A program made the translations under genes and the position numbers. The notes below the pieces were generated by a model. The model worked only from the letters and a program-made list of their open reading frames with translations. It was not told the DNA's origin and ran no database searches. Positions 49,515-63,590 of a stretch of DNA of 64,000 nt are shown here, piece after piece. Within the stretch, counting starts at the first letter, position 1; each line of letters begins with the position of its first letter. Origin of the DNA: Chrysomallon squamiferum (lineage: Eukaryota; Mollusca; Gastropoda; Neomphalida; Peltospiridae); contig CM022673.1 of NCBI GenBank assembly GCA_012295275.1, positions 22,885,581 to 22,949,580 on the forward strand, in the 5' to 3' direction.

Positions 49515-52500
49515 TCAACTTCCATCTTCAGAACCGTAAGTGGGTTTGCTGTCAGCACTGAGAGTTGTCGATTCAGTGGGAGCAGGCATTGGAATAGCAT
49601 GGCTCTCATTGAGGTTGGAACCTTCAGGCTGGGATGTCACTGGAGATCCTTCAGGAGTGCTGCTGTACTCCTCCTAAACAAAATAAACAAAATACACAGC
49701 ATTAACAGAGTTTTAGTTTCTGTTAATGATATTAATAACAAAAGAAAAAAAAATTTAAAAAAATTAAAAAAAATTAAAAAAAGGCTGTATGAAAAGTGAT
49801 TAATAACAAGATACTTTTTCTTTCAGATATTTTGAATATTTTGTAAAAACAAGCTATAATATCACATTAAATTTTTTGTATTAAAATTTTCACACAAAGA
49901 TTTCATTAAAAAATAAAAATCAAAATAAAACAACTTTTAAAAAAAATTAAATCTATATGATTACCTTGATTTGTTTTAAAGTTTTAAAATTTGTAATTAT
50001 GATTTCTGGAATATGTTAAAACAAACAACTAAATGAGTCCCTAAAATGTGAAATCCTAATACCTAATGTATTTAATTTTTTCTGTCATTGCTTTCAAATA
50101 TATTTCAATGTTTACATACTCTTGTTTCAAATTTTACGAACACTTTTAATTCAAAGCATAGTTTATTAAAGAAGTTTCAGAAACAAGTAAGGATAAGAAA
50201 GAGAAAAAAACATTCATTGGGAAGACAGGCATGTTATTTTCCAGTTAATAACAACAACCATGCATCACAGACATTCAACTTGCATATAATATACTAGAAA
50301 AACCATGCAAAAATAATAATAATAAAATAAATATATATATACACAGTCAACTTAAAATGCTTGTGCAAAAATAAGCAGCGATGAATTTGGATTTTAAAGT
50401 ATATATACATTTTATTTTTTTTTTTTTTTTTTTTGAGGAAAGCGTTTAAAATTTAGTGGCAAGTAAAAAAAAAAGCATGCAATTGTTCTTCCACCTATTG
50501 CTTAACAAATGAAATATTCAGTATATTTTTTTCTGAGTTAAAGAGTACAAAATGAGTATTAGCATTGTTCTAGCATACCCTTTCTTCTCTGTTGGTGTTT
50601 AAATCCTGTTCTCCCTGCAAGTTAAACAACAGCTTGTTGGTGAAAGTAACACACAGTTTTAGTTAATGCTGACTCATACATGTCTGTGCAAATAGTGTAC
50701 AGGATGAGGTGCAAAATTCCCAAAACAAGACTCGCATCAGACCAAAGGAATAAAAATAACTGGGTTGTTTCCTTTTTGTTGTGTTAGTTTTTCAAAAGAA
50801 CAGACTGTTTTCTAGTACAGGTCATACAAATGTTAATTTAGAATGCCACTATAATTGTAATAAAACATTACATACAACCACAGAGGATACTCTTCAAAAT
50901 AAAGGCAAAACAGATGACTATTTCTCTGTTCTGAAATTCAGCATGGAAAATGCAGTATTTCTCAGACCTTACTGAGTAAAACCCACCAAAATAAGACATG
51001 ATAAACATTTTTAAAATATACATTACAAACTTAAAATACTTGATTTATCTCAGTAACACAAAATTTGTCAGTAAATAATGTTTTGTAGCTTGGCCATTAT
51101 ATCATACAGAAAGTTAAGAACAAAGTCTGAGTTCAGTTATATAATACATACATTCTGAATGAGCTAACTTCAGTCACGTCATTTTATTGAATAGTTTTGT
51201 GTTAACATATGTCTGTTTATTGAGCAACTTAAATTAGTACATGCCTTGTCCTGAACAGATTAAATTGATATATGCCTATTTATTAATCAAATTGGTACAT
51301 GCCTTTTCAGTTAAAGTGTTAGATTAGTACATGCTTATTTGTTGAGTGTGGTGAATCTATGAAATTAAAAAATATTTGTATATAATATCAGAGGGTTTAT
51401 TTATTGAACAAATGAATTTTGTAAACCACTATGGTCCTAGATGAAACAATCAGTTGATGACTAAATTGATTTAGTGTTTAAAGATGATTGGGTTTTGTTT
51501 ACACAGCACAGCAAAAAAATGTATTTCCTGAATTAATTGTTCTGGTAAAGTATCTGTCCATTCAACTGGTTTGATACAAGCTTATTTGTTGAATCTGTTT
51601 TTGGAAAATGGCTGTTTCTTGGACTGGATTGGTAAATATGTTTGTTGAATTCAGTAACATGTGCATGTTTATAGGAACAATGGGGATGTCAACATCTTAA
51701 ATGGGCTGAGGTGATGTGTTTCTGCTGACTAGACTAGGCTGGTGCTGGTGTTCAGATTGAATACATGGTAGCAAATGGTTCAAGCTGTTTTAGAGTTGAC
51801 TGCATATTAAATGTGTCAGTGTACTAACATGTAAATGCATGAATGTAACATGTGTATGCAATATCAAAACACAATATCCAAAAACCATAATGCAACAAAA
51901 CAGAATAACAAAAGAAGCAAATGATAAAATAACTATAACAAAATTAGTTATAAAAGTCAAATTAAATAAACTGTAAACAACATAAAAATAATAAGTATAA
52001 ATACCCATGCAAATTCTTGAAAACACATACACACAAATACACAAAGCTTTTTCTTTAAATAAATATCTATTGATTTCATTAATATACTGAAATAGAAGCA
52101 TTTTATCAAGGCATGTATCCAAAATATATTTACTTTATTCAGTTTATATTAAAAACTGAACATCTGTTCTATCAGTAAACCAACATATTTTAATTTAAAA
52201 CATTTTTTTTTTTTTTTTTTTTTTACGTTATTGGTACTTTTCTTTGGAGACTGGAAACTATGTTTTTCACTAAATATCATACTCTAAATACAGGACTGTA
52301 TCTAAATATTAATGGTATATTTCAGGTTATTGTTTGTTTCACTGGTCAATTGGTGTTGGTTAATTTTTTGGTTTTTTTTGCTTTTTTAATAAAACAAGGG
52401 AAATAATTCATCTGCTATTTTATCTAAAAGTAAAATCAATCCAATGTGGCTGTGGAAAAGGATTTCCATAAATTTTGCTGTGCTATTTCATTCAAAATAC

Positions 52501-53929
52501 ACCACCCCTTTTGGTTTAAACATAAATTGAAAAAATAAAAAAATGAAAAATAATAATAATAATAAAAGTTTTGATGGCTAATGCTTTTTGCAATCAAACA
52601 AGTAATATTAATGGCCAAATTATTTTTTCTAAATCCAACATTCATATATGGTTAGAGTGATGAAAATAATTTATGATCTGTTCAGTATTTTATACATTTT
52701 GTAATATATTACACTATTATATGCTAATTTTTAAATCAGACTTTGTGCCTTTTTTGGAGAGAACAAAAGCAGACATACATGTAAATTTGCATATTCCCCT
52801 TCATCTTCTGGAGGCTGTGGACGACACTTTCCACAGCAGAAGTTGCAACACATGAAACAGCAGCAACAACAGTAACATCCTGTCAGGAAGCAACACACAA
52901 TAGCCAGAGCCTGAAAAAATAAATGCAAATATTTTTTATTAAAATATTAAGCAACACTATTAAATTAAATTGAAGAATGTGTTTATCTTTGTTTTTTTCA
53001 CTATACTGTAATCTAATTATATTTATGTTTGGGGTTTTTTTGTTGCTTTTTTCTTCCTCTTTTATATTTTTATTTTTATTTTTTTTCTGTAATTATTTCA
53101 GTTCATGCAATCAATAACTGAAGTAGAATAAGGTTTTCAGACCAATCACTTCAGCTTGAAGCCAGCCATCTTGGGAATATTCTTTGATATCACAACACAG
53201 GGCTGATATTATTAAAGTATTATTATCTGTGAGGCTGGCATTTTAAATTTAGTTTACACTGTGTCTAACAATGAAATTAAATTAAAAATACATTTTTTAT
53301 AAACAGTATATATGAACACTATAAAATAAATTTCAGCCAAAGTTACAAATATTAATTTTGATTATATGGTAAGTAATGGGACTTTTACAAACTTTCATTG
53401 TTTTACATATTCATCTTAGTATAAGAATCTATAAAATTAACTTAATGTAATTTGAAAAACTTCATAAATAGACTGCAGTTTTATTTTATAAACATATTAC
53501 ATAATTTACTAATTTTTATTTCCAGTAAGGGAAATTCTCAAGAACTATCCACCAGCAGAATATATTTTTCATATAAACAAAGAGAAAGTTATTTTTTTAA
53601 TACTTGCCTTGCACCATCCACTCGTTAGGACAAGATATGTGTTGACATTTTCTTCACCAAACTGCTCTGCAGCATATATACCTAGAGACCCGTATCTGTC
53701 ATAGATTCCTCTGCGTGTCGAATCAGTAAGTATTTTGTGTGCTCTGTTAATTTCTTTAAACTGTAAATAATAGATGGATAAACAGAGAGAGAAGAGAGAG
53801 AGAAAACAAGATAAAGCAAGATACAGAGAGGAGGAAGAGAGAGACAGACCGACAAATAATAATTTCACATGGAAGAAGTCATTAAATTGATTATGGATGT
53901 AAACCTGAACAAAGCAGTTAACAAAACAA

Positions 53930-53988
<59 letters not shown>

Positions 53989-56900
53989 ACAAACAAACAA
54001 ATAAATAATATGATATTTAACCAATACTGATGTTAAATTGAACTTGATATTTTTAAAATAATTAAACAACAAATTTCTATAGTCTGTAAGTAACTACATT
54101 TAGTAATTTTTTTTCAATAATTTCTCTTTAATATGTATTTTTTACATATTTATTCTTAATAACATTAAAAGGAAAATTTGTCTTTACACAGCATTAAAAA
54201 AACAAGTTATAATTAATTTTTTTTTTTCCAAACAATATAAACGAATGCTACATTAATTACTTTATCAGCTGCTTCAGGGTTATCAGGATTTTTGTCAGGG
54301 TGAAACCTGAGTGCAAGCTGTAAAAATAAAAATTAAAAACAGTTATATTAATAACATTTTTATCGGAATGCAGCACGAAAAGCAAGAATGAATGAAAAAA
54401 TTACAAAGAACTGAAACAAAAGCAAATGGGAACAATTTGTTTACAATTAGCTTTGAATAAATAACAAACCAGAATACTGTACAAGAATCTGACAAACAAA
54501 CATCTGCTTTTCATACTAATGCTGTAATAATACAAAATATTTTTCTTACAAAAGTGCATTTATAATAATATGTATTTTAGACCAAAAGAACAAAATTAAT
54601 AATAGTTTTGTATTTTGTATAAATGTGTTTTCCACTAAATTCTGTTTAATAAATTTAGAAAAATAATATTAATATTTAAAAAGTATACAATTTTTGTGAT
54701 CTCAGTGAAAGATGAATGATGTGAAATTTAATTACATGCATGTTTTACATTTTCACACTTACCTTTCTGTAAGCTTTCTTGATATCATCTCCTGTGGCAC
54801 CTTTTGGCACTTCCAGTAGTTCATAAAGTGATTCACCTGACTTTCTATAAAAAAAAAATAAAAATTTAACATTAATTACATTCTTTAACAGATATTATAA
54901 TACCACAAACTGAAACAGTTATTATTACAAAGATTATTATTTATTAAGTTTTGTTCAGACATTTTTTTAATCTTAATAAGTTTTTGATGTTTTGTTTTTG
55001 GTTTGTTTTTATTTTTGGGCTTGTATTATTTTGTGGACTTTTTTTTTTTTTTTTTTTTTTTTCTTATGTTTTTTTTTAGGCAGGGCAGATGCAGTTTTAT
55101 TTTTCCAAATAATAATAATAGGAATAGGAATAGGAATGTGGATATCAGTGAATTAAAAATAAACACCAAAATGTGGTCACATTTATCTGCACAGATCCAA
55201 TGCACAATAGCCACACCATATATCCTACTCATTGTTTTATGTGTTGCATAATCTTTAAATCAAGTCATTGTTCTGAATAGGTTAGGTTATAGCCATCAGT
55301 ATTTTGCCACAATCAAACATATTGATTGTCTAGTTCTTCTAAATCAGGAAACAAAAAGAATAATACAAACAATTAACAGTCAAATGACAGCACTATAAAT
55401 ATTCCGTTTTTCACTAATATTTCTAGACAGTGGCAAAATGAAATCATAAAAATATTATGAATTTATTATTTTTATATATTGTCATGTGATGTTTACAACC
55501 TGCATAATAGTGCTTTCATCCACCCACACACACGAATACATAAACCTCACATATATACACATACATACATACATACGAATACATATGCTTCATACATACA
55601 CTGATATATATATATATGTATGTATGTGAATACATTTATATTTCACATGTATATACATATACATACATACACACAAACACATATACACATATTTAATATT
55701 TGAAAGATGTCAAGAAATTAATATTCTTTTCTTATTTTCTTCTTCGTTTCTCTTTCGAGCTCTTTTGAGTTCTTTCTTTTTTCTTTCTTTTCTTTTTTGT
55801 AATATTACAAATTCATTCAAAAAGGCATACAGAACCTGTGGACCAGGGATGGTATCAAAATGAAACTTACATGTAAGCAAATTAGTCCTTGATTTGATGT
55901 CACAAAACATTATTTAACCAAGTAAGTTCAATATATAAAACAGTGAAATAAATGTACTATTTGAGCTGTTGATATTTTAAAGAATTTCTGACTAGTTTTG
56001 TATCAAATGACAATCTGCTAGTTAAGTAGATCTTTATCACATGGTTACATATGAATATAGTTGTTCATATTATTTACATTTAATATGAGTTTAATAAATA
56101 TATTTGTTCCCAGGATTCCGTTAACCATCAGCTGAAAAGAACATTTCTTCATTAAGCTTGTTTCTACCTTTCAAAAACTATAAAAATTTATGCCGAAAAA
56201 AAAAAAAAAAAAAAAAAAATTGGTATATTCAGTTCTATACATTAATATTAGATTGTTTTAAAAGACTGATCAAAATATTCTAAATAAAAATTTCTAATTT
56301 TAAGGTTTGTTAATTTTGATATTTAAAATTTGTTCTAGGAAAAGAAAATTTTAATATTGTAAAAAACAAAAAATAAAAAAATAAAAAATCTTTCACAACA
56401 TGTCACTATGATCTCCACATGTAGAATGTAAAGTAAATATATCACTGGGTTTTTTTTTTAACACAGTCTGCAGAATAATCAATAACTATAAAATATATTT
56501 GATATACTAAGTTTATTTGTTTGTTTTTTAATATAAATTATCAAACTCTTATATTAAGCATTTATTATCATTGTGTGGTTTAGTCCATTTAAATGTAGAA
56601 TCAATTCGTCATGTACTAATAATCTCATAGATGTTAATAAATGATTTCACTCCTCTTTCAACCTTGGATTGATATCAGTAACTACCTAAACATTACCATC
56701 CTTGAAAAAACTAAATTGCATAACAATGTAATCTGAAGCTATTACCCATATACCATTACATAAAATGACAAGCAGAAGCAAACATACATTATTTTTTTAC
56801 AGTTTCTAGGCATTAGGCTACACAAAGAAAACGTTTTTGTTTTTTTCCATTAAAATTTTTAACAACCTGAAAGTATTTGTTTAATTTTTAATAAAATTGT

Positions 56901-57043
56901 CTATATATTTATCATAATATTTTTAAAAATGTGGTTTTTCATTAACAAACAAATAATTATTCATTTATACTTCATCTGTGTCTAATTGCAACTGTAATTA
57001 CTGATGGTAGATAGATAGACAGATAGATACATAGATAGATAGT

Positions 57044-57097
<54 letters not shown>

Positions 57098-57476
57098 CAT
57101 ACATACTACAAGTAAACCATGGATTTTCAAATGGCTATAAAAAGTTCTATACATACACATTTATGGTCTGTTTAATTTATTAAAAAGATCCAGCCAGTTG
57201 ATGTTTCATCCCTTGCTTTCAAATGAAACAGATGTTTCATTTTTAGATAATTAACAAATAATCAACACATTAAGCATCCATAATATCAAATTAAAGTATC
57301 ACACAGTTAATATGATTAATTCAACATAAACATATTAAATACACTTTGTACAAGAACTACATAAATCTGATTTCAAAGGTCACTTTTCCTATGAGAATAT
57401 TACTTATGTTGATAAGCAGATAATGTTGTTAATGACATAAAACTTTATCACAAGCTGTAAATATCTCTCTCTGTCT

Positions 57477-57519
<43 letters not shown>

Positions 57520-60500
57520 GAACCATACATACACACATATATATATATATATAAATACACACATGCACACATATCTATGTAAATACTTATATACATTTAT
57601 TCACATAAACACACTGTATATAACTATTTCTGTTGTAACTCAATTATATAGGCACAGGTGAAATCAAAATCATATATTATAAAATGTATATATAAAGTTA
57701 TAAAAGTTAAAAGTGATTGGGTGTCAAGTATACTGTTTTACATTCTGACATGTCTCAGGCATCATTTCTTCAACTACTTATTATCAGCAAGTGACCACCT
57801 GCTTCCAAGATATCTGTGCATTTTTTTTTAAACAAAGACATGAAATTGCAACCATAAAATTGTTGTGTGGCACTGGCATAAAAGAAAGATGTTGAAAAGG
57901 TACACCCAAGAATTAATCCATCAACAAACCACACTTTGGGGCAGTCCCCTAATGGTAACTAAAATACTATAGCAAAATCCTTTTTTTTAATAAATAATCC
58001 CTACTGTAGGTATTAAAATCTGATTAATTTTGGGAAATAACATTTTAATATTAATGTTCTTAAAATATTCACTCTAAACAGTATATTATTCTAACACATT
58101 AACCTAACATATTTCGTCAAACATTTGGTAAACAACCATTAACCAAAATTGAAAGTATTTTTGAGACCTGACATGTTTATATTTACATATAAATATAATT
58201 TATACATATATTTATATTACATGAAATGAAGGTCGTTGCTGGTAAATGACAAGTTTTTCTCTACAATGGTACCTCCCCTACCAGCTGCTTACAGATCAAT
58301 ACAAACACAATTACATCCAGATAGACTATTGATCAGTTAGAGCATGTTATTAAGAGAATATTAGTAGATATATATTTACAGCGAGTAACACATAATTTAA
58401 TTACCCCAAAAGTCAGCAATTTTTGTGCTTCTGCTGCAAATATTAAATATATACTCTCTCATGCAATACAAGAATTTATGTTGATATTTTCAGCAATAAA
58501 AATTCTATCCATAACCCCTTTGCTTCAGTTTAGTAGTTAATAAAGTAAGAGAGGTAAACTAAAGACAACTGTTGTGGTAGATTTGATAAGCAAGCCATCC
58601 ACCATCAAAAAAAAAAAAAAAAAATGGCAACCATCCTAATAATAACTAGAGACTCATTAGATTAACTGTTAAGTTTACTTACAAAAGCTTTTAGTATAAC
58701 TTTGGCATTAGAATATTAATATTTAGATATTGCAAAAATAGTTGTTAATGATTTTAGTGGTTAGTAAGTTAACAGATATCTGTCAAAAAACTGTGACCTT
58801 GTTGATTAGATAATTAACAGATATCTCAGGATAGTATTCTTTTATGTTACCTTTGTGATTAGTATAAAAATAGATATTTGCAAAAAAAGTATTCTTGATG
58901 GTTAGCAGGATAATAAGTAATTGAGTTTTAAGTTTTATATTAGACAGTAATGTTATTTAAATAATAGATGGTTAGGGGTTTTTTAATAAAGATAATTTGA
59001 AAGATACGTTGGTGCTTGTTACTTGGTTGTAAGTTAACAAATATTTATAAAAAGAGTTCTATATGACCTTGGTTATTAATAACCTAATAATCAGATATCT
59101 GATCAAAGACATTATTTATCTATCTTTCTTTAAGATGTCAATAGATAGTTCAAAGAACAAAATTATATTTTGTGACAATCTTTATCAAATTAACATATAT
59201 TTTGCAAAAAAAAATCTGTTTAGGTCTTGACTGTCAGTAATGTAAAAACATAACTATTTAGCATAATGTTTTGCATCATATGACCTAGGTGGTTAATAAG
59301 CCAGCAAATATTATATATAAAAAGTTGCTTTGTATAGAACTTATGTTTACTTTTTCAATGAACAGTTGTAAACTGACATTCTTATGTAACCTTGGCAGTA
59401 AATACATTTAAGTGGAAATGATATCATGCTTGTTGTTGTCACTGGTTACTAAGATAATTTATATAAGAGCTCTGTGTCAAATTTTATAATAAACACAGTT
59501 ATCTACAAGTCCTAAATATAATGCTTTTTCCCAAAACTAATGCTTAATCAGTCAATTTAAAATATATTTAAGGTAACAAATTATTCATTTTAAAAGAAAA
59601 TATATTTATTACAATTAAAACATGTAAATAAAATTAATTATATTTTTGTAAAAATTTAATAATTAAAGCACTAAAGGTTCTTACTTTACCAGTATGCTCT
59701 GGATATTAGTGTAACAATATTTTAAAATGCAGGTTTCATAATGCAGTGTAGCTGCTACATTTTCATTTCAATATAAATAATGCCCACAAACTGTGGCATG
59801 CTTCTATTATGACAAATGTTATTCATGACAACTTTTTGTGGTTTTGTGTGTGACTGTGTGTGTGTTTTTTTCATCAGATCACAAAACAGTGGTGAGCCAC
59901 CAGCTTTCATCATTTCAGGTATGATACTTAACGTTACTGATGGTGTAATGCACTGAAGAAATGCAATATGATAATAGTTATAAAACTGGAACCTCAAAAT
60001 CTTACCAGAATTTAGATCATAAGAACAGACAATAGCTTTTTCAAAAATACGTGGGCTCCTCTGGCCTTCTTTCAAAGAACTAATTTTCATACATCTAAGC
60101 TATTAATGCTGATGATGAAAATTATAAATCGGATGCCAAAGTCATAAAGTGAGCTAGTTTTATATTTGAACAAGTACTAAAACAAAACAAAATCATAGCA
60201 AAATATTCAGTTAAAAGCTCTAACGTACTGAACTGCTGTGTGACCAAATCTAGTTTTTTTTGGTTACGTTATTAAACAACTGTTATATTCATGATCTGAT
60301 AAATATACGATAAATTTTATAACTAATTCTGTAACTGAGTAATTCTGAATTCATTTTAATAACCGGTTTCTGAACCAAATTTTAGACGATTTAGATTACT
60401 TATGCTGATATTCTCAGAGAACGTGAAATAATTTAAAACTAAAATTTATATACATATTTTTAAACTCATATTGGTGTAAATTAGAAAAGATAAACTGGCA

Positions 60501-60668
60501 GTATAGATTTATAGTTTGTAAATCAATTATGATGCGATAATCATATACATTATTATTATAATACGGCAAACAGCATACTGCGGCAACATGAAAATTGTTG
60601 GTAAGACATAATATTATAATTAACCCGATTTTGTCTAATACTTACGAATAATGTCTTGGTCGAGACAT
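49515..60668 (-). CDS. DNAJC5: Cysteine-string protein, DnaJ homologue subfamily C member 5
   Basis: Seven coding exons on the - strand: 60668-60646, 54844-54763, 54317-54261, 53760-53608, 52910-52779, 50614-50579 and 49673-49515. They total 642 nt, giving 213 residues plus stop, or 201 if the 36-nt exon is skipped. All phases join. The protein starts [15 protein letters not shown] and has a J domain with the HPD motif that stimulates Hsc70 ATPase. A linker ([20 protein letters not shown]) leads into the cysteine string of 13 Cys in 25 residues (CYCCCCCF core), the palmitoylated membrane anchor of the family. An acidic/Ser-Thr-rich tail ([16 protein letters not shown]) resembles vertebrate tails. 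Family role: Hsc70 co-chaperone on synaptic and secretory vesicles that keeps SNARE proteins folded. The first intron is 5.8 kb. The intron before the cysteine exon starts with GC (AAG|GCAAGT). The 36-nt exon ([12 protein letters not shown]) is frame-neutral and may be alternative. Confidence 0.95.
53930..54010. repeat. (ATAA)n microsatellite in a CSP intron
   Basis: About 80 bp of AAAT-type tetranucleotide in the intron between the HPD exon and the linker exon. A GA-rich tract lies at 53783-53845. Confidence 0.9.
57010..57100. repeat. (GATA)n microsatellite in CSP intron 1
   Basis: About 90 bp of GATA repeat. The rest of this 5.8-kb intron (54845-60645) holds poly(A) runs (56197-56218 and 58608-58624), TA/CA runs (57480-57560) and no other exon that I could recognise. 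Confidence 0.9.
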
Positions 60669-60860
60669 CTCTTTAACACTTATTGAATTATCTCAGAAAG
60701 AATGCTACTGACAAGGAATAAAAACCGACTTCCTTGTTCACGTTAAACCATACTGTCAAACAAAAACGACATTAATTATCAACTAGCTTTACGTTTATAA
60801 AACCTCGGCCGCAATCGTCATAAAAATACGACAATGACCGAGTGAAGGGAGATAATAATA
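60669..60860 (-). promoter_or_regulatory. 5' UTR and probable promoter region of the CSP gene
   Basis: This is the sequence upstream of the first CSP coding exon. It is the least AT-rich stretch nearby and holds several CpG (for example around 60780-60845, with TTTATGACGATTGCGGCCGA on the - strand), which fits a TATA-less housekeeping-type promoter. No firm core element was identified. Confidence 0.35.
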
Positions 60861-60869
60861 CTTTCTAAA

Positions 60870-62770
60870 GATTTCATACTACAATTCAAATTTTGTAAAT
60901 AGAATTTATAAATTTTACACGTAAAATACTAAATCAATTCATTTATTGTTTTAAACTCTGCTTTTTTTATTTTTAATCGATGTGATTATAAATATGTTAT
61001 ATAGTTATGCAGAACAATGTTATCACAATATAGTAGTAATTTTAAGAATGTTTAATATTGAAATATTTTCTGCCAAAAACGTTATATATTATATAACATC
61101 CTGTTTATAATATATTTGTCTTAAGATAATAATTTATGTAATTTTATTTGTACCTAGCTAATTAATATACAAATATATGGAGAAGTAAACACTGTTATTA
61201 CTTTATTCACAACATGAAATATATTTTTAAATTAATTGGTATTTCAGCTGTTAATGCCAGTCAGTTATTTGATTCATGTATACTGAATTTTTTGCAGGTT
61301 CAGCCAGTTCCTGGACAGTCAATATCGTTGTTAATACTGTACCAAAAATCACACCTTCACAAAGAATATATATATATATTATTTTTTTTTATATATTTTT
61401 ATTGAAGGTCATGGACTTTATTAGCATTTTACACTTTTAATGAATAAAAAAAAATAATAAAAGAAAAACAATGTTTCCATTCCTGGTTTCAAAAAATGAT
61501 TAAAACAAAGACAGACTGTTTTCAATAATACATTTTTATTATATAAAGATGTAAAAGTTTGGTAAGGCTAGCAGAAATACTCCTAAGCCCTTGAATGTGT
61601 TAGTTTACCACATTTTATCAAAGGCCATGATATGTCCTTTCTTGAATATGGCAACACATGTACATTATAACAGAACTGAATTGAAAAAAATATGCCACTG
61701 CATTCTGATGCTGGGTTTGAATTTTTTATTTTCTATTGTATGAAGTGAGAAATATTATTAAAAACATGTAAATTAAAAAAAATGTTTTGGTTAAACATTT
61801 CTTCGTTCCTTTTCCTTCAAAGTTATTATCTATAATTTGGTTTTATGTAATTTGCCTGCTCACTCCTCATCAGTGCAACTGAAGAAGATTTTCATACCAA
61901 CTATATAGATTTATCATACATCTCACAGACATTTTGCTATGGGGAGTGTATGCAAATTAATTTTGTTAATTGCTAAGTTGTCCCAATAGTGAATTGGTGG
62001 ATTCCAAGTTTTTAACAGTATTATAGATTCTAATCAGTGATGAGACCTCTTGTTTGAGGACTAAATACTAATTGATTTCTTTGATGAATCACTGGGTATT
62101 TCTCATTTCAGCAGGCACCAGATATATACTTTTCTATGTGGACAAAACAAATGCATCTTTTGTTCTCAAGATAAAAAAATATATATTACATTTTCTCTGA
62201 AGACTATTACTAGTTTTAAATCAGAATTAACAGATGTTTGAATCCGATACACAATACATAGCTGCATCTTTTAATGTTAAACAAATGTATATATTACAAG
62301 TACTATCTGAATGTATATTACTCCAAATATCCAATTAAAAAAAATTATATAAAATGTTTGTAGTTAGCAAATGTTACATCCTGTGAAGCTCAGTTGTTGA
62401 AGTCAATTTTGTTATACTGTTAAATGTTGAATATATAAATTTTAAACCATGTATTAAATTTAACAAAGAAAGAAACACAAAAGAAAAGAAGAAATTATTT
62501 ATTTTACAAAATTCTAGAACATTTGTGCTTCTAGAGAATTAAAATAATAATAAAATGAAAAATATATGTGTAGATAAAATTGTTTAACTTTTATTAGATT
62601 TTATTATTTGGAATCTGTTTTATATCAAATTTAAGTAAATAATGCCAATATAAAAAAAACAAAAAAAAACATTTCATCCATTCTTATATCAGTATTCCTA
62701 GCTGATCCTAAACTGTAAAATATTTTTGTGTGCAAATGATGTGCAGTTTGCAACAAAAATACTCAATTTA
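60870..62770. other. Gene-free interval between CSP and the NHL gene
   Basis: AT-rich sequence without recognised exons, RNA genes or element ends. The CSP 5' end faces right and the NHL gene 3' end faces left, so 5' flank of one meets 3' flank of the other here. Confidence 0.5.
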
Positions 62771-62772
62771 TA

Positions 62773-63405
62773 AAGCCCTCAAACACACAAAAAATAGTTA
62801 TTTAATTTTAAGAAAACATTTATTCAGACACAATTTTAAGTAATTTTGTATTTTTTATAATTACTAAATATCTAATCAAAGAAAAACAGTAGACAATAAT
62901 GCTGAATCTAAGAATATTCTGTTCTTACAAAACCATTAAAAAATAATAATAGCTAAATATATTTCACAATAATTAACTGATGAGGTAATTGTGTATGCTT
63001 TTTAATCATATTTATTACTTTATTAATAATAACTGAATAATGATTAATAAATTTTATATTAAATGAGTCCAAATTATTGCAATAAAAATATTCCTATTAT
63101 TCACTGCTACAGCATAAGCCCTCAAACACACAAAAAAAAGTTATTTAATTTTAAGAAAACACTTTTTCAGACACAACTTTATGTAATGTTGTATTTTTTA
63201 TTATTACTAAATAACTAATCAATGAAAAACAGCAGACAATAATGCTGAATCTAAGAATATTCTGTTCTTACAAAACGATTAAAAAATAATATCTAAATAT
63301 ATTTTACAATAATTAACTGATCAGGTAATTGTGTATGCTTTTTAATCATATTTATTACTTTATTTTTAATAATAACTGAATAATGATTATAAATTTTATA
63401 TTGAA
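62773..63405. repeat. Tandem duplication of about 290 bp
   Basis: Units at about 62773-63065 and 63117-63405 start with GCCCTCAAACACACAAAAAA and stay collinear at high identity (for example GACAATAATGCTGAATCTAA in both), with a 343-bp period. A few small indels separate them. They lie 0.2-0.8 kb downstream of the NHL gene stop, possibly in its 3' UTR. Confidence 0.85.
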
Positions 63406-63590
63406 CACAACAAATAAATTCATATTAGTAGGCACTATGGCATGCATGTGAATTGTACATCTTTAGAAAAAAAATACATTATGTTACAGTTGTTTGTGTG
63501 TTTACATACATCTGTATTTACTGAAATTACATAAGAAAGAATTCAGTATAATGAAACAAGACAGATAACAGTATATAAGATGTTCTTCCA

